A DNA stretch of 64,000 nt from Desulfoscipio geothermicus DSM 3669 (lineage in GTDB: Bacteria; Bacillota; Desulfotomaculia; Desulfotomaculales; Desulfallaceae). Below the pieces are notes generated by a model. That model was not told the DNA's origin. It worked only from the letters and a program-made list of their open reading frames with translations, and made no database searches. Of the stretch, positions 52,820 to 63,327 are shown in pieces (within the stretch, counting starts at the first letter, position 1; each line of letters opens with the position of its first letter). The DNA lies in NCBI RefSeq assembly GCF_900115975.1, contig NZ_FOYM01000001.1, positions 186,001-250,000 of the forward strand, read 5' to 3'. The position numbers and the translations under genes were made by a program.

Positions 52820-53236
52820 TACTACATGTAAACTGACGTATTGGGCGGAACTGCGATGCCGCCGTTCCAGCACCTTTACGGCCTGGTCCATGGTTTCCTG
52901 CACCTTTTCCCTGGAAACAGCGCTTCCTTCCAAGTTATTCACATATGTGCCGAACATGTTTTGCCAGGACCGAATGGGGATATATACATTGGCTTCATTC
53001 TGGGGCCCCAACATGGAGTCGCCCCTGGCCACCACACCCACCACCAGGAATGGTGTGCTGCCGATACTCACCTTATTCCCCACGGGCTCGGAGCAGCCGA
53101 AAATTTCGTCCGCCAGCGCCTCGTCCAGCACGGATACCTTTCGGCCAATCAAATCTTTTTTGCTTAAAGCCGACACAGATCCTCTCTTCCAGCTATGCCA
53201 GTGGTTTCTGCGCGATTCGTCCCACCAATTCGGCAA
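52817..53236 (-). pseudogene. fragment of a MacB-type ABC transporter permease
   Basis: GRKVSVLDEALADEIFG, VGNKVSIGSTPFLVVGVVAR and ANVYIPIRSWQNMFG match the periplasmic core domain of MacB-like permeases. The membrane helices on both sides are missing and the upstream frame is not MacB-like, so it is an internal remnant ending at the marR operators. Confidence 0.7.
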
Positions 53237-53376
53237 CCGAAAGCAACCGCCAAATCCCGTTACCGGCGCTCCGATACATCACTTGCGAGGAACAACCCGC
53301 CCCGCGCCGAACATATTATTTTTAGAGTAGACCCCTATGCCACTAGACGAGACACAAGCAGAGGGATGAAAACGGC

Positions 53377-53404
53377 AAAAAAAAGACCCCCCAAAAAGGG
53401 GGGA
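53377..53404 (-). terminator. intrinsic terminator
   Basis: CCCCCC-TTTTT-GGGGGG followed by T8 on the minus strand, 80 bp after the secreted-protein gene. Confidence 0.85.
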
Positions 53405-53484
53405 TAATTGTTAGGCGGAAATTTCAATATATCTATTTCGACATAATATTACTTTTTCCTGCAAATCGATGCAAAAATTTTACG

Positions 53485-53883
53485 TTATTGGCTTTGGGCT
53501 GCGCCCTGCTGCTGCCAGAATCCCGGGCCGCCGCCAAAGCCGCCCCGCATGCCCATACCGGGCCCGTAACCATAGCCGCCGCCCATCCTGCCGGCTCCCC
53601 AGCCGGGGCCGCCGCCCGGGCAAAGAAAACCGTTTTGCTGGTGAAATTTATACACCTGGTCAAAATGTTCCTTCCACACTTTGCCCTGATCCTCGGTGAT
53701 TACGCCGTTCTGCACCATCTGGTCCACATAGGCATTCTTCCAGTTCATTCTTTGCTCAAACCAGTTCATCCTTTGCTCCAGCCAGCTGTTGTCCGCCTGG
53801 CTGTCCGTGGAAGCCGCGAAGGCCGGAATGGCCACCAGGCCGGCCACCAAAACCAATAACACCGCCACAATGATTTTTTTCAT
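53485..53883 (-). CDS. secreted Gly/Met-rich small protein (DUF2680-like)
   Basis: 132 residues. A clear signal peptide (KKIIVAVLLVLVAGLVAIPA, cleavage after AFA), then a helical part with a repeat WLEQRMNWFEQRMNW and VQNGVITEDQGKVWKEHFDQ, then a Gly/Met/Tyr-rich low-complexity tail (GRMGGGYGYGPGMGMRGGFG). It resembles DUF2680 or Spy-like envelope proteins of Firmicutes. Function is unknown; possibly chaperone-like or metal-binding. Confidence 0.82.
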   Translation of the reverse strand: MKKIIVAVLLVLVAGLVAIPAFAASTDSQADNSWLEQRMNWFEQRMNWKNAYVDQMVQNGVITEDQGKVWKEHFDQVYKFHQQNGFLCPGGGPGWGAGRMGGGYGYGPGMGMRGGFGGGPGFWQQQGAAQSQ

Positions 53884-54070
53884 TATGCATCCCTCCTTTA
53901 ATTGCTATATTAACCCGTAAATGTGGCAAACACCCGGTGCCAATGTTAAGATAATGTTAAAACTGTGGTTATTGATGGAAACGTAATTTATAAGATATAA
54001 TTTATTAAATATACCGGATAAATGATGACAACATATTCGTAAAATTGTCTTTATTGAAAGGAAATTGTTT

Positions 54071-56110
54071 ATGACTGTTCCACAGAGCGCAGACAATGTC
54101 ATATTTGCCCTGGACATCGGCACAAGGACCGTTATCGGCCTTGTCGGGTGCATGGAGGGGAAAAATTTCAAAATTATCGCCCAGGAATGTATCGAACACG
54201 AGGGACGTGCCATGTATGACGGACAGATCCACGATATCCCCAGGGTAGCCGAAGTGGTTACCGCCGTCAAATCCCGCCTGGAGCGCAAAACCGGCCTGGC
54301 GCTGGATAAAGTGGCAGTGGCCGCGGCCGGCCGTTCCCTAAAAACCGTACGCTGCCGGGTGGAAATGGAACACGACATAAACCGGGAAATCGAACCTCTG
54401 GACATCCGCGGGCTGGAACTGGCGGCTCTGCGCCAGGCCCACCGGGAACTGGAGCGCGGCCGGGAGGACGAAGGCGCCCCTGATTATTACTGCGTCGGGC
54501 ACTGTGTGATCACCTACCTGCTCGACGACCTGCCCGTATCCAACCTCCTGGGACACATGGGAGACCGGATAGGCGCTGAGATAGTGGCCACATTCCTGCC
54601 GACAACCGTGGTCAACAGTCTGTATGCCGTTTTACACCGGGTTAACCTGGAACCCGTCCACCTGACCCTGGAACCCATCGCTGCCATTGATGTGGCCATC
54701 CCGGAAAATTACCGGCTGCTCAACCTGGCCCTGGTCGATATCGGCGCCGGCACCTCGGACATCGCCATCACCCGTGACGGCAGCATTATTGCCTACGGCA
54801 TGGTGCCCCAGGCCGGCGACGAAATCACCGAACCCATCGTTGAAAACTTGCTGGTGGAGTTTAACGAGGCGGAAAAGATCAAGCGCCTGATCGGCTCCGA
54901 AGAAAACATAACCTATACGGACATCATCGGCGTGACCGGCACGGTTCCCCGGGAAAAGTTAATACAGGTTATCGACCCGGTCCTGGACAGGCTGGCCGAT
55001 GCCATCGGCGCCTGCATTCTGGAATTAAACGGCGGCACACCGCCCAAGTCTGTTTTTTGCATCGGCGGCGGAGCCCGGATTCCCGCCTTAACTGAAAAAC
55101 TGGCCGAACGCTTACAGCTGGATAATGGGCGGGTGGTGATCCGGGACAGAAGCTTTGTGCAAAATTTAGTTCACGAAAACAATGATTTGCTGGCCGGCCC
55201 GGAAGGGGTGACGGTGGTGGGTATCGCCACGGTGGCCCTGACCAGGTTGGGCTATGAATTTATGCAGGTCAAGATAAACGGCCGCGGTTATAAACTCTTT
55301 AATTCCAGGAACATCACCGTGTCCCAGGCCCTGGGGCTGATAAAGTACGATCCCCGCCACCTGATTGCCAAAAACGGCCGGGACCTGAAATTCTTCTTAA
55401 ATGACCAGCCGCATACCGTGTTCGGCGGCCTGGGACAGCCGGCCCGCATACTGCTTAACGGGCAGGAAGCCAATTTACAAAGTACCGTGCAGGACGGTGA
55501 CGAAATCCTGGTCATCAAGGCCGTCCCCGGACCGGACGCTTGTGCCCGGGTGGCTGATTTTCTACCGGAGCAAAGAAAACTTATCATCCAGTTAAACGGC
55601 CGGAACGTGGAATGGACGGCGCGTCCCCTGCTGAACGGGCGAGAAGCCGACCCCGCCACAGGGCTGCAAACCGGCGACCGCCTGGTTATCACACAAACCC
55701 CCACGGTGGAGAAAATCGCCGGCCTTTGCGGGATCAACCCCGCCAGCCGCCAAGTTATGATCAACGGGCGCCGGGCCACGGCCCAAGACGCACTGAACAA
55801 CGGAGACAATGTGGAAATACTGGCGATTACGCCCCTGGAAAAAGACGACCAGCCGCCCCCCACAGGCAGCAAAGGCAACATACCCGGCATAACATTGACC
55901 GTCAACGGAAAAGAAATCAACCTGCCGGTGCCAAAAGCCATTTTTGTCGATGTTTTTAATTACATTGACATAGATACCAGCAAACCCCGGGGCATGCTGG
56001 TTATGACAATCAACGGTAAAAGGGCCCAGTACACCGATCCCGTCCGGGACGGCGACCGCATCGACATTTACTGGGATCAAAATGAAGAAAAGACAGGTTG
56101 CCTTTCATGA
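54071..56110 (+). CDS. FtsA/PilM-like ASKHA protein with C-terminal beta-grasp-like repeats
   Basis: About 679 residues. Residues 10-400 are an FtsA-type actin fold: IFALDIGTRTVIGLVG, LALVDIGAGTSDIAITRDG, SVFCIGGGARIPALT. The second part has at least four repeats of the pattern xxNGxxAxxxxxxxxGDxxxI, for example ILLNGQEANLQSTVQDGDEI, PLLNGREADPATGLQTGDRL, VMINGRRATAQDALNNGDNV and MTINGKRAQYTDPVRDGDRI, which look like ubiquitin- or SLBB-like strands. The classical FtsA C-terminal membrane helix is not obvious. It may act at the envelope or septum. ATG after AAAGGAAA. Confidence 0.85.
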   Translation: MTVPQSADNVIFALDIGTRTVIGLVGCMEGKNFKIIAQECIEHEGRAMYDGQIHDIPRVAEVVTAVKSRLERKTGLALDKVAVAAAGRSLKTVRCRVEMEHDINREIEPLDIRGLELAALRQAHRELERGREDEGAPDYYCVGHCVITYLLDDLPVSNLLGHMGDRIGAEIVATFLPTTVVNSLYAVLHRVNLEPVHLTLEPIAAIDVAIPENYRLLNLALVDIGAGTSDIAITRDGSIIAYGMVPQAGDEITEPIVENLLVEFNEAEKIKRLIGSEENITYTDIIGVTGTVPREKLIQVIDPVLDRLADAIGACILELNGGTPPKSVFCIGGGARIPALTEKLAERLQLDNGRVVIRDRSFVQNLVHENNDLLAGPEGVTVVGIATVALTRLGYEFMQVKINGRGYKLFNSRNITVSQALGLIKYDPRHLIAKNGRDLKFFLNDQPHTVFGGLGQPARILLNGQEANLQSTVQDGDEILVIKAVPGPDACARVADFLPEQRKLIIQLNGRNVEWTARPLLNGREADPATGLQTGDRLVITQTPTVEKIAGLCGINPASRQVMINGRRATAQDALNNGDNVEILAITPLEKDDQPPPTGSKGNIPGITLTVNGKEINLPVPKAIFVDVFNYIDIDTSKPRGMLVMTINGKRAQYTDPVRDGDRIDIYWDQNEEKTGCLS

Positions 56111-56128
56111 TAAGCAGCCTGTCTTATT
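56092..56128. terminator. bidirectional terminator between convergent genes
   Basis: GACAGGTTGC pairs with GCAGCCTGTC (one G-U pair), T-rich on the plus side. Confidence 0.7.
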
Positions 56129-57170
56129 ATTTGCCGATATGCTGTTCCTGTACCAGTTCCAAAAAGGATTGCACCACCTGCGGGTCAAACTGTGTACCGG
56201 CATTGCGCTTTATTTCCCGAATGGCCTTTTCCATGGGAAACGCCTTGCGGTAACTGCGGTCCGAAGTCATGGCGTCAAAGGAATCCGCCACCGCCAGTAC
56301 CCTGCTTAACAGCGGAATCTGGTCTTTTTTCAGCTTGCCGGGATAACCGTTGCCGTCGTAGCGTTCGTGGTGATGCCTGATGACCCGCAATATTTCCTTC
56401 ATGTTTTGCATCGAACCAAGAATCTTCACACCTATATCCGGGTGTTTTTTTATTATCTCGAACTCTGCCCCGGTAAGGCGACCGGGCTTGGTAAGAATAG
56501 CCTCGGGCACCCCTATTTTACCCACGTCATGTAACAACCCGCACAGATAAGCCATATTGGCCACTTCCGCATCCAACCCCAGGTTGAAACAGATTTGCTG
56601 GGCGTATTCAGCCACCTTTTCCGAATGCCAGCGCGTGTAGTTGTCCCGGGCGGCGATGGCGTTGGCAAAGGCCCTGATGGTTTCCATGTGCTGGTTGATC
56701 AACTGGGAATTAGCTTCCCCCAGCATGCGATTTATTTTTTCCAGTTCCCTCTTTGTTTGCCGGTATGGCGTCAAGTCATAATAAACCCCGCACGCACCGA
56801 TGATGCTGCCGTCCCGGTCCCGCAACAGACCGGTCCAGACACGGCAAACGGCTCCCCTGGTAACCTGGTTGGTCCGCAACTCAATCTCCTTGACCAAAGG
56901 CCGGCCCGTTTCCAGGGTTTCCAGCAGGGGGTCGAGGTAGTTGCCCTGCCGGTCTTTCTTCCTACCTTGAAAAAAAACGTCCGTCAACTTTCTGTTGATC
57001 AGCTCTAAATTACGGACGGCGTAGTGCCGCTTCAGGTTTTCATTATAACCGACTATCACTCCGTCATTGTCCACCACCAGCACGCCGGATGGTGAAGCCG
57101 ATATGATCAACTTTTGCAGGTCCTCGAGAACCATGAATTCATTTATGCGATTGCCCGCTTCGGTTATCAA
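56127..57170 (-). CDS. PAS / HD-GYP domain protein
   Basis: 347 residues. An N-terminal PAS sensor ([20 protein letters not shown]) with a PAC-like end ([13 protein letters not shown]), then an HD-GYP phosphodiesterase domain: [27 protein letters not shown] and [17 protein letters not shown], with the GYP motif intact. It should hydrolyse cyclic di-GMP in response to a PAS signal. Confidence 0.93.
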   Translation of the reverse strand: MITEAGNRINEFMVLEDLQKLIISASPSGVLVVDNDGVIVGYNENLKRHYAVRNLELINRKLTDVFFQGRKKDRQGNYLDPLLETLETGRPLVKEIELRTNQVTRGAVCRVWTGLLRDRDGSIIGACGVYYDLTPYRQTKRELEKINRMLGEANSQLINQHMETIRAFANAIAARDNYTRWHSEKVAEYAQQICFNLGLDAEVANMAYLCGLLHDVGKIGVPEAILTKPGRLTGAEFEIIKKHPDIGVKILGSMQNMKEILRVIRHHHERYDGNGYPGKLKKDQIPLLSRVLAVADSFDAMTSDRSYRKAFPMEKAIREIKRNAGTQFDPQVVQSFLELVQEQHIGK

Positions 57171-57391
57171 TAAATTACACCTCTGGTTCTATCTGGGCGG
57201 TAAGTTTAATGATTTTTCCACAACCCGAGATTTATAATATCATTCAACAGAAAAAAAACAAAATCCTCTTAGTTTTATTTGATTTTTTTACATATATGTC
57301 CACGGTGCGCCAACCTTGCCCTGATGACCATTTTATGGTAAGCTGCTGGTATGAGAATTTTCCCGAAAATACTCCAGGGGGAGAACTTAAA

Positions 57392-59692
57392 TTGACAAAA
57401 ACCGCGAAAAATAAGCCGCCCAGAACCGGCAGTCCCGGTTTTGTGTTCGACATCGCCGGACTGGCCCTTATCGCGCTGTCCCTGATCGGCCTGACCACTG
57501 TTTTCACCAGTACCGTCGGGGCCATCGGCACTGTGGGATTATTGATAAAAAAAGGTTTGCGCATAATGACCGGCTCCGGTTATATTGTCTTTTTGTTATT
57601 ACTGATTCCCACGGGCATCAAACTGATGCTCCGGGGCAAGTGGCGGGTCAATGCCCGCTTTTGGGGTTTTTTTATCCTGTTCGGCAGCCTGGAAATGTTT
57701 TTACACCGGCAGATCCCGCTGGCACAGTCATTTACCGCCGGATTGGCGGGACAGGGCGGGGGGCTATTGGGCGCCGCTTTGGGTTACGCCAGCAAATATT
57801 GTTTCGGCACCATAGGCACCTCCATACTGCTGGTTTTCCTGACCCTCGCAGGTGTAACCCTCTGTACCGGCGGGTCCCTGAAGGACTTGCTGGCAACCGT
57901 GTGGAAATGGTTGAAGTCAGCCGTATTCCGTCTGTGGCATATGATCATTAATTTCCTCTTTGTGGAAGAAGATACTTCCCGCTCGCGCGGGCGGTGTAAA
58001 AAAAACCCGAAAGAAAAAACCGGCGAACCACCGGGTCAAAGCGACCTCACGGCCCTGCCCGGAGATATTGATCAGCCGGTAATTGAGCTGGCCCGGCCCA
58101 CAGTGGCGCCGGTTGATCATGCTGACCGGCCCGGCGCGGCAAAGGAAAAACATCCGGAAACGGCAAACGAGGAGCCCGACGAGGCTCCCCCACTGCTGAA
58201 AATCACCACCGGGACGGGCGAGAAGGAATATCACCTGCCCCCGGTGACACTGCTGACCCCTTTGCAGTCATCGGGGGAAAACCAGGCCGGCAAAGATATC
58301 AACAAAAGAATCAAAACACTGGAACAAATATTGGAGAGCTTCGGCATTAAAGCCCGGGTAACCCACGTGGCGGTAGGACCCTCCATAACCAGGTACGAAC
58401 TGCAGCCGCCGCCCGGCATCAAGGTCAGTAAAATTGTCAGCCTGGCGGATGATATCGCCCTGGGCATGGCTTCCGCCGGGGTGCGCATTGAGGCGCCCAT
58501 CCCGGGCAAGGCAGCCGTGGGGATTGAAATTCCCAACGGAGAAATCGCAGCGGTTTCGCTGCGGGAATTGCTGGAGAGCAAAGAATTTGCCGGCTCATCG
58601 TCCCGCCTAACCATCGCCCTGGGCAAGGATATTGCCGGTTCCCCGGTTACGGCGGACCTGGCCAAGATGCCGCACCTGCTAATCGCCGGGGCCACCGGTT
58701 CCGGCAAGAGCGTGTGCATAAACACCTTGATCTGTAGTATTCTTTTCAAGTCTACGCCCGACGAAGTCAAATTTTTAATGGTTGACCCGAAAATGGTGGA
58801 ACTGGCTAACTACAACGGCATCCCGCACCTGGTCAGTCCGGTGGTCACCAACGCCAAAAAGGCCGCCGGAGCACTGCGCTGGGCAGTACGGGAAATGGAA
58901 TCCCGCTACGATTTGTTCGCCGCGGCGGGCGTCCGGGACATCACCCGTTACAACGCCCTGTTCGGCGAATTTGAACACGAGCCCGGCCAGAACCCCCTGC
59001 CGTATATCGTGGTGATCATCGACGAGCTGGCCGACCTGATGATGGTGGCCCCGGCGGACGTGGAGGACGCCATCTGCCGTCTGGCCCAGATGGCCCGGGC
59101 GGCGGGCATCCACCTGGTGGTGGCCACCCAGCGACCGTCGGTGGATGTAATCACCGGCTTAATTAAGGCCAATATCCCCTCCCGCATTTCTTTCGCGGTT
59201 TCCAGCCAGACTGATTCCCGGACCATCCTGGACATGGGCGGCGCGGAAAAGCTGCTGGGCAAGGGGGACATGTTGTTTTACCCGGTGGGCGCCGCCAAGC
59301 CGGTGCGGGTACAGGGCGCCTACCTTTCGGATCAGGACGTAGAAAAATTGGTTGACTTCCTCAAAGACCAGGCCCGGCCGGTTTACAACGAGGCCGTGCT
59401 GCAGGAGCAGCCCGAAGGCGATTCGGTGGAAACCGAAGACACCGACGAGTTGCTGCCCCAGGCCGCCAGGATATTTATCGAAAGCGGCACGGCGTCCATA
59501 TCCATGCTGCAGCGCCGCCTGCACGTCGGTTACGCCCGGGCGGCGCGGCTGGTGGACATCATGGAGAGGCGGGGCATCGTGGGCGGCTTCGAAGGCAGCA
59601 AGCCCCGGGCGGTGTTGATGACCATGGAGCAGTACCAGCAGGTGTTCGAAAACCAAGAAACCGCGCCGGAAGCCAAAACTGCAGCGTCTTAA
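57392..59692 (+). CDS. ftsK: DNA translocase FtsK/SpoIIIE
   Basis: About 766 residues. Four N-terminal transmembrane segments ([18 protein letters not shown] onward), a variable linker, the alpha domain [17 protein letters not shown], the RecA-like motor with Walker [18 protein letters not shown] and Walker [15 protein letters not shown], and the gamma winged helix ([11 protein letters not shown]-type [19 protein letters not shown]). It pumps chromosomal DNA through the division or sporulation septum. The TTG after GGGGGAG is taken as the start, because the 61 upstream codons do not resemble FtsK. Confidence 0.94.
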   Translation: MTKTAKNKPPRTGSPGFVFDIAGLALIALSLIGLTTVFTSTVGAIGTVGLLIKKGLRIMTGSGYIVFLLLLIPTGIKLMLRGKWRVNARFWGFFILFGSLEMFLHRQIPLAQSFTAGLAGQGGGLLGAALGYASKYCFGTIGTSILLVFLTLAGVTLCTGGSLKDLLATVWKWLKSAVFRLWHMIINFLFVEEDTSRSRGRCKKNPKEKTGEPPGQSDLTALPGDIDQPVIELARPTVAPVDHADRPGAAKEKHPETANEEPDEAPPLLKITTGTGEKEYHLPPVTLLTPLQSSGENQAGKDINKRIKTLEQILESFGIKARVTHVAVGPSITRYELQPPPGIKVSKIVSLADDIALGMASAGVRIEAPIPGKAAVGIEIPNGEIAAVSLRELLESKEFAGSSSRLTIALGKDIAGSPVTADLAKMPHLLIAGATGSGKSVCINTLICSILFKSTPDEVKFLMVDPKMVELANYNGIPHLVSPVVTNAKKAAGALRWAVREMESRYDLFAAAGVRDITRYNALFGEFEHEPGQNPLPYIVVIIDELADLMMVAPADVEDAICRLAQMARAAGIHLVVATQRPSVDVITGLIKANIPSRISFAVSSQTDSRTILDMGGAEKLLGKGDMLFYPVGAAKPVRVQGAYLSDQDVEKLVDFLKDQARPVYNEAVLQEQPEGDSVETEDTDELLPQAARIFIESGTASISMLQRRLHVGYARAARLVDIMERRGIVGGFEGSKPRAVLMTMEQYQQVFENQETAPEAKTAAS

Positions 59693-59709
59693 ACCACGCT
59701 GCAGTTTTT
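59675..59709 (+). terminator. intrinsic terminator of ftsK
   Basis: AAAACTGCAGCGT pairs with ACGCTGCAGTTTT; the stem includes the stop codon region. Confidence 0.85.
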
Positions 59710-59766
59710 ATGACCCGCCGCAAAAGCCCCTTTGTTGTTACTCCCACCGGCAGGAGGTAATTTTTT

Positions 59767-61023
59767 GTGAGCACGGCACCGAAAATTCAACTGTATAAAT
59801 TACTGCGCTCCCTGTCCCTGGCCATGGACTACCAGCGTAACGGTCTGATGCGCCACCACCAACGGGTGGCCCTGATCGCGTCCTATATAGCCCGGGAAAT
59901 GCAGCTGGAGGAAAGCGACCTCCCGCTCCTTTACTGCAGCGCCGTGATCCACGACGCCGGCACCAGCACCTTCCGGGAAAAGGCCAACCTGGAAAAATTC
60001 GAGGTGCAAAACCCCTGGGAGCACTGCCAAAAAGGGGCCGCCCTGCTGCATAACCTGCAAATCCTGGCCCCGCTGTCCGAAATAGTGCTGCACCACCATG
60101 ACCGCTGGGACGGCCAAAATCCGTCCGGGCTGGCGGGCAACGCCATCCCGCTGTTCAGCCGCATTATCTTCCTGGCCGATCGGGTGGACGTGCTTAGTCA
60201 CCAACCCGGCAACATCCTGGACCACCGGGAGCAAATCATGCAAAAAATCAGCGCCCGGGCCGGAACCATGTTTGACCCGGACCTGGTGGATATTTTCCTG
60301 CAGGTGGCCCGTAAAGAAAGTCTCTGGCTGGATCTTACATCTGAATTCATCGATATTCATCTCAGCAAACGGCTGCGCACCTGTCCCCTGGTCACGGGCC
60401 AGGATGAAATAATCGGGATCAGCCGCATCTTTGCGGAAATTATTGACGGCAAAAACCCGTTCACTTACCGGCACTCCCGGTTAGTAGCGGAGGTCGCCGC
60501 CCTTTTGGCCCGCCGGGCGGGTTTTGACCCTGTGCAACAAAAAAATATGTACGTAGCGGGCTTGCTGCATGACCTGGGCAAGTTGAGCGTGCCGGAAGAG
60601 GTTCTGGAAAAACCCGCCGGGCTTAGCAAACAGGAATTTAACATCATTAAACGTCATACTTACGTTACTTACCAGATACTGGGATTAATCGACGGCTTTG
60701 AAGAGATAAACCAGTGGGCCTCCTATCACCATGAAAAGCTGAACGGCCAGGGTTACCCGTTTCACCTGCGGGGGGAAGAACTGCCCCCGGGTTCCCGGAT
60801 CATGGCCGTGGCCGACATATTCAGCGCCCTGGTGGAAGATCGCCCTTACAGAAAAGGAATGCCCAGGCATAAAGTAGAAAAAATATTGGGCGATATGGTT
60901 GACGGGGGAAGCATTGACGGGGATGTTGTGCAGTTGTTGGCAAGTCATTACCAGGAGGCCGTATCTTTAAAAGATAAAGCTTCGGAGGGACTAAGGAGAC
61001 CACCTGATGCTGACATTAAATGA
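59767..61023 (+). CDS. dual HD / HD-GYP domain protein
   Basis: 418 residues with two HD modules in tandem. The first (residues 20-190) has HHQRVALIASYI, SAVIHDAGTS and HHHDRWDGQNPSG. The second (about 235-400) has YRHSRLVAEVAALLA, LLHDLGKLSVPEEVL and HHEKLNGQGYPFHL, a complete HD-GYP. Probably a cyclic-di-nucleotide phosphodiesterase. GTG after AGGAGG. Its stop overlaps the next gene by 17 bases. Confidence 0.9.
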   Translation: MSTAPKIQLYKLLRSLSLAMDYQRNGLMRHHQRVALIASYIAREMQLEESDLPLLYCSAVIHDAGTSTFREKANLEKFEVQNPWEHCQKGAALLHNLQILAPLSEIVLHHHDRWDGQNPSGLAGNAIPLFSRIIFLADRVDVLSHQPGNILDHREQIMQKISARAGTMFDPDLVDIFLQVARKESLWLDLTSEFIDIHLSKRLRTCPLVTGQDEIIGISRIFAEIIDGKNPFTYRHSRLVAEVAALLARRAGFDPVQQKNMYVAGLLHDLGKLSVPEEVLEKPAGLSKQEFNIIKRHTYVTYQILGLIDGFEEINQWASYHHEKLNGQGYPFHLRGEELPPGSRIMAVADIFSALVEDRPYRKGMPRHKVEKILGDMVDGGSIDGDVVQLLASHYQEAVSLKDKASEGLRRPPDADIK

Positions 61024-61546
61024 TTATAATAAATTGTATAACCTCACCGCCGGCGTCACACCGCTGCCGAAGGATTGCGGGACGCTGTGCGGCAGCATTT
61101 GCTGCCGGCCCGGCCGCCACAACGAGCTGGGCATTTACCTGTTCCCGGGTGAAGAAGCAATGTTCACCCGCCGGGAAAACTGGTTGAATTGGGAGGCCCA
61201 GGACCCGGCTGAACAGTGTTTTCCCGCATCCTGGCCCGCGCCCGTTTACTTTGTCCGCTGCACCGCCCCCTGCCCCAGGGAGTCGCGCCCCCTGGCCTGC
61301 CGTTTTTTCCCCCTGGCGCCCCACCTGCAGCGGGACGGGACCATGCTGTTGATTTATGAAACCCTGGACTTGCCCTACACCTGCCCGCTGATTGCCGGGG
61401 ATGTACCGCTGCAAGAAAAGTTTATCCACGCCACAAGGCTGGCCTGGCAAATCATGCTCGGCGACAGGCGCATCCGGGATTTGGTAGAAGAAGATTCCCG
61501 GTACCGGGAAGAAAAAAATTTACCCCTCAGGGTGGTAGAAGGCTAA
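61007..61546 (+). CDS. cysteine-rich protein of unknown function
   Basis: 179 residues, cytoplasmic. Cysteines cluster as CGTLCGSICC near residue 24, RCTAPCPRESRPLACRFFPL near residue 85 and a later YTCPLI, suggesting an Fe-S or zinc site of the YkgJ-like kind. Translationally coupled to the HD gene. I cannot assign a function. Confidence 0.75.
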   Translation: MLTLNDYNKLYNLTAGVTPLPKDCGTLCGSICCRPGRHNELGIYLFPGEEAMFTRRENWLNWEAQDPAEQCFPASWPAPVYFVRCTAPCPRESRPLACRFFPLAPHLQRDGTMLLIYETLDLPYTCPLIAGDVPLQEKFIHATRLAWQIMLGDRRIRDLVEEDSRYREEKNLPLRVVEG

Positions 61547-61804
61547 CTATATACTCTCCGTTTTATCCACCATCCTGATGATAAGCCGGGTAAGCACTTT
61601 TTTTTCGTCTTCCCCGGCCTCATTCCACAACTCGTTCAGCAACCTCTGCTCGCGGTTGCCGGGATCTATTTTATTCGCCAGAAAATCTCCAATACGGCAG
61701 GCCAGCTCATTGATATGCTCATCGGACACCCCGACAAACTCGGCGACGTTTACCGCCTGGTGCAGCATTTTTTTCCACTGGTGCCACGATACGCTCAATT
61801 CCAC
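61547..61804 (-). CDS. DUF3243 family protein
   Basis: 85 residues: SWHQWKKMLHQAVNVAEFVG, HINELACRIGDFLANKIDP and REQRLLNELWNEAGEDEKK, matching the small helical DUF3243 (YmfJ-like) family of spore-formers. Function is unknown. Convergent with the cysteine-rich gene. Confidence 0.85.
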   Translation of the reverse strand: MELSVSWHQWKKMLHQAVNVAEFVGVSDEHINELACRIGDFLANKIDPGNREQRLLNELWNEAGEDEKKVLTRLIIRMVDKTESI

Positions 61805-61906
61805 CCTAATACACCTCCAAAGTTATTTTTTCTGACCGAAGGTAAAATTATGCCTGAAACCGGTTAACGGTTATTGCTTTTTATTCCTGGTTATAAGTCA
61901 ATTTAT

Positions 61907-61956
61907 GAAAAAAAACCCTAAACCAATACATTACTAAACTGGATTGGTTCAGGGTT
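61907..61956 (-). terminator. intrinsic terminator of the CoA-transferase gene
   Basis: AACCCTAAACCAAT pairs with ATTGGTTCAGGGTT, followed by T8 on the minus strand. Confidence 0.9.
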
Positions 61957-61970
61957 GGTATCAGCCCGGG

Positions 61971-63137
61971 TTATATTATTCCGTCCCGTTTGAGGCCGGC
62001 AAGTTCTTCTTCATTTAATCCCAGCGCGCCGTAGACCGCTTCGTTATGCTGGCCCGGGGCGGGCGGAGGCAGCGGCTCTTGCTCCCGTACGCCCGGGAAA
62101 ACCAGGGGATTGCGCACCTGGCGCAGCGTCCCGCCGCCCGGGTGCGGCACGTCTATAAACAGCCCTCGCCCGCGGGCATAATCCCCGTCAATCACATCCT
62201 GCGCATTGTCCACCGGTGTCAGGCAGCAGTCCACATGTTCCGCAAACCCGCGCCATTCCTCCATCGTGCGGGAAAGAAAGATTTCCCTGACTTCCCGGTA
62301 TACCGGGTTATCTTCCGTTGCGGGAGAAAGGTGTCCCGGCACCAGGTCCTCCCGCTCCAGGGCTGCGCAAAAATTTTTCCAAAACTTGTCTTCCAGGGCG
62401 CCCAGCGCCATATAACCGTCATCCCGGGTGCGGTATACGTTATAGCAGGTCAACCGGCCGGAAAGCATCATATCCCCCCGCACCGCCGGTGTCCCGGTGG
62501 CTATTAAATTGGCCAGGTGGACGGACATCATGGAAAACAAACCGTCGGTCATGGATAAATCCAGGTAAGCCCCCCGGCCTTCCCGCTGTTTTTGCCATAG
62601 CGCCGACAATATACCGATTACGGCGAACATGCCGCCGGTGAGATCGGCCACCTGCACCCCCGGTACCACGGGCTGGGCGTCCCGGACCCCGGTAATGCCC
62701 AGCACCCCGCTGACGGACAGGTAGTTTATATCGTGCCCCGCCCGGTCACGGTAGGGCCCGTCCTGGCCGTAACCCGAAAGGGAACAGTACACTATGCCGG
62801 GGTTGACCTGCCGGGCGCTCTCATATCCCAGGCCCAGGGCGTCCATCACCCCCGGCCGGAAACCCTCAATGATAACGTTGGCCCGCCGGGCCAGGGCCAG
62901 GAAAATTTCCTTCCCCCGCTCCTTTTTCAAGTTTAGAGTAATACTTTTTTTATTCCGGTTCACCGCCAAAAAAAATACGCTGACTCCGTCAACCTGCGGG
63001 TGGAAATGGCGCATATAATCTCCGACACCCGGCTCTTCGATTTTAATCACTTCCGCCCCCAGGTCACCCAGCAACATGGTGGCGTACGGTCCCGGCAGCA
63101 ACCGGGACAGGTCAAGAACACGAATACCCTTAAGCAC
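61971..63137 (-). CDS. CaiB/BaiF family (class III) CoA transferase
   Basis: 388 residues. The N-terminus IRVLDLSRLLPGPYATMLLG and DLGAEVIKIE are diagnostic, with the catalytic aspartate in GVQVADLTGGMFAV and the SGYGQDGPYRDRAGHD segment. It transfers CoA between carboxylic acids (or is an alpha-methylacyl-CoA racemase). Although far from the island, it could activate or recycle the island's acid substrate; this link is speculation. Monocistronic. Confidence 0.93.
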   Translation of the reverse strand: MLKGIRVLDLSRLLPGPYATMLLGDLGAEVIKIEEPGVGDYMRHFHPQVDGVSVFFLAVNRNKKSITLNLKKERGKEIFLALARRANVIIEGFRPGVMDALGLGYESARQVNPGIVYCSLSGYGQDGPYRDRAGHDINYLSVSGVLGITGVRDAQPVVPGVQVADLTGGMFAVIGILSALWQKQREGRGAYLDLSMTDGLFSMMSVHLANLIATGTPAVRGDMMLSGRLTCYNVYRTRDDGYMALGALEDKFWKNFCAALEREDLVPGHLSPATEDNPVYREVREIFLSRTMEEWRGFAEHVDCCLTPVDNAQDVIDGDYARGRGLFIDVPHPGGGTLRQVRNPLVFPGVREQEPLPPPAPGQHNEAVYGALGLNEEELAGLKRDGII

Positions 63138-63288
63138 TCCATCACCTGCTTTTGTAAATTAATTTTATTTTTTGAATATTCGTCGCATTATATTGCTGTT
63201 CCTGCAATGGCTTCCCATGCTCAGGGTAATACTTAGATATCTGGGCCACTAAAATTGTCGGTTTCCGGCCCGTTGACAAACCCGGTGC

Positions 63289-63325
63289 AAAAAACCCCGA
63301 ACCGCTACCGGCGGCCCGGGGTTTT
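63289..63325 (-). terminator. intrinsic terminator
   Basis: AAAACCCC pairs with GGGGTTTT around a GC-rich loop; T-run on the minus strand, right after the transporter remnant. Confidence 0.85.
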
Positions 63326-63327
63326 CA

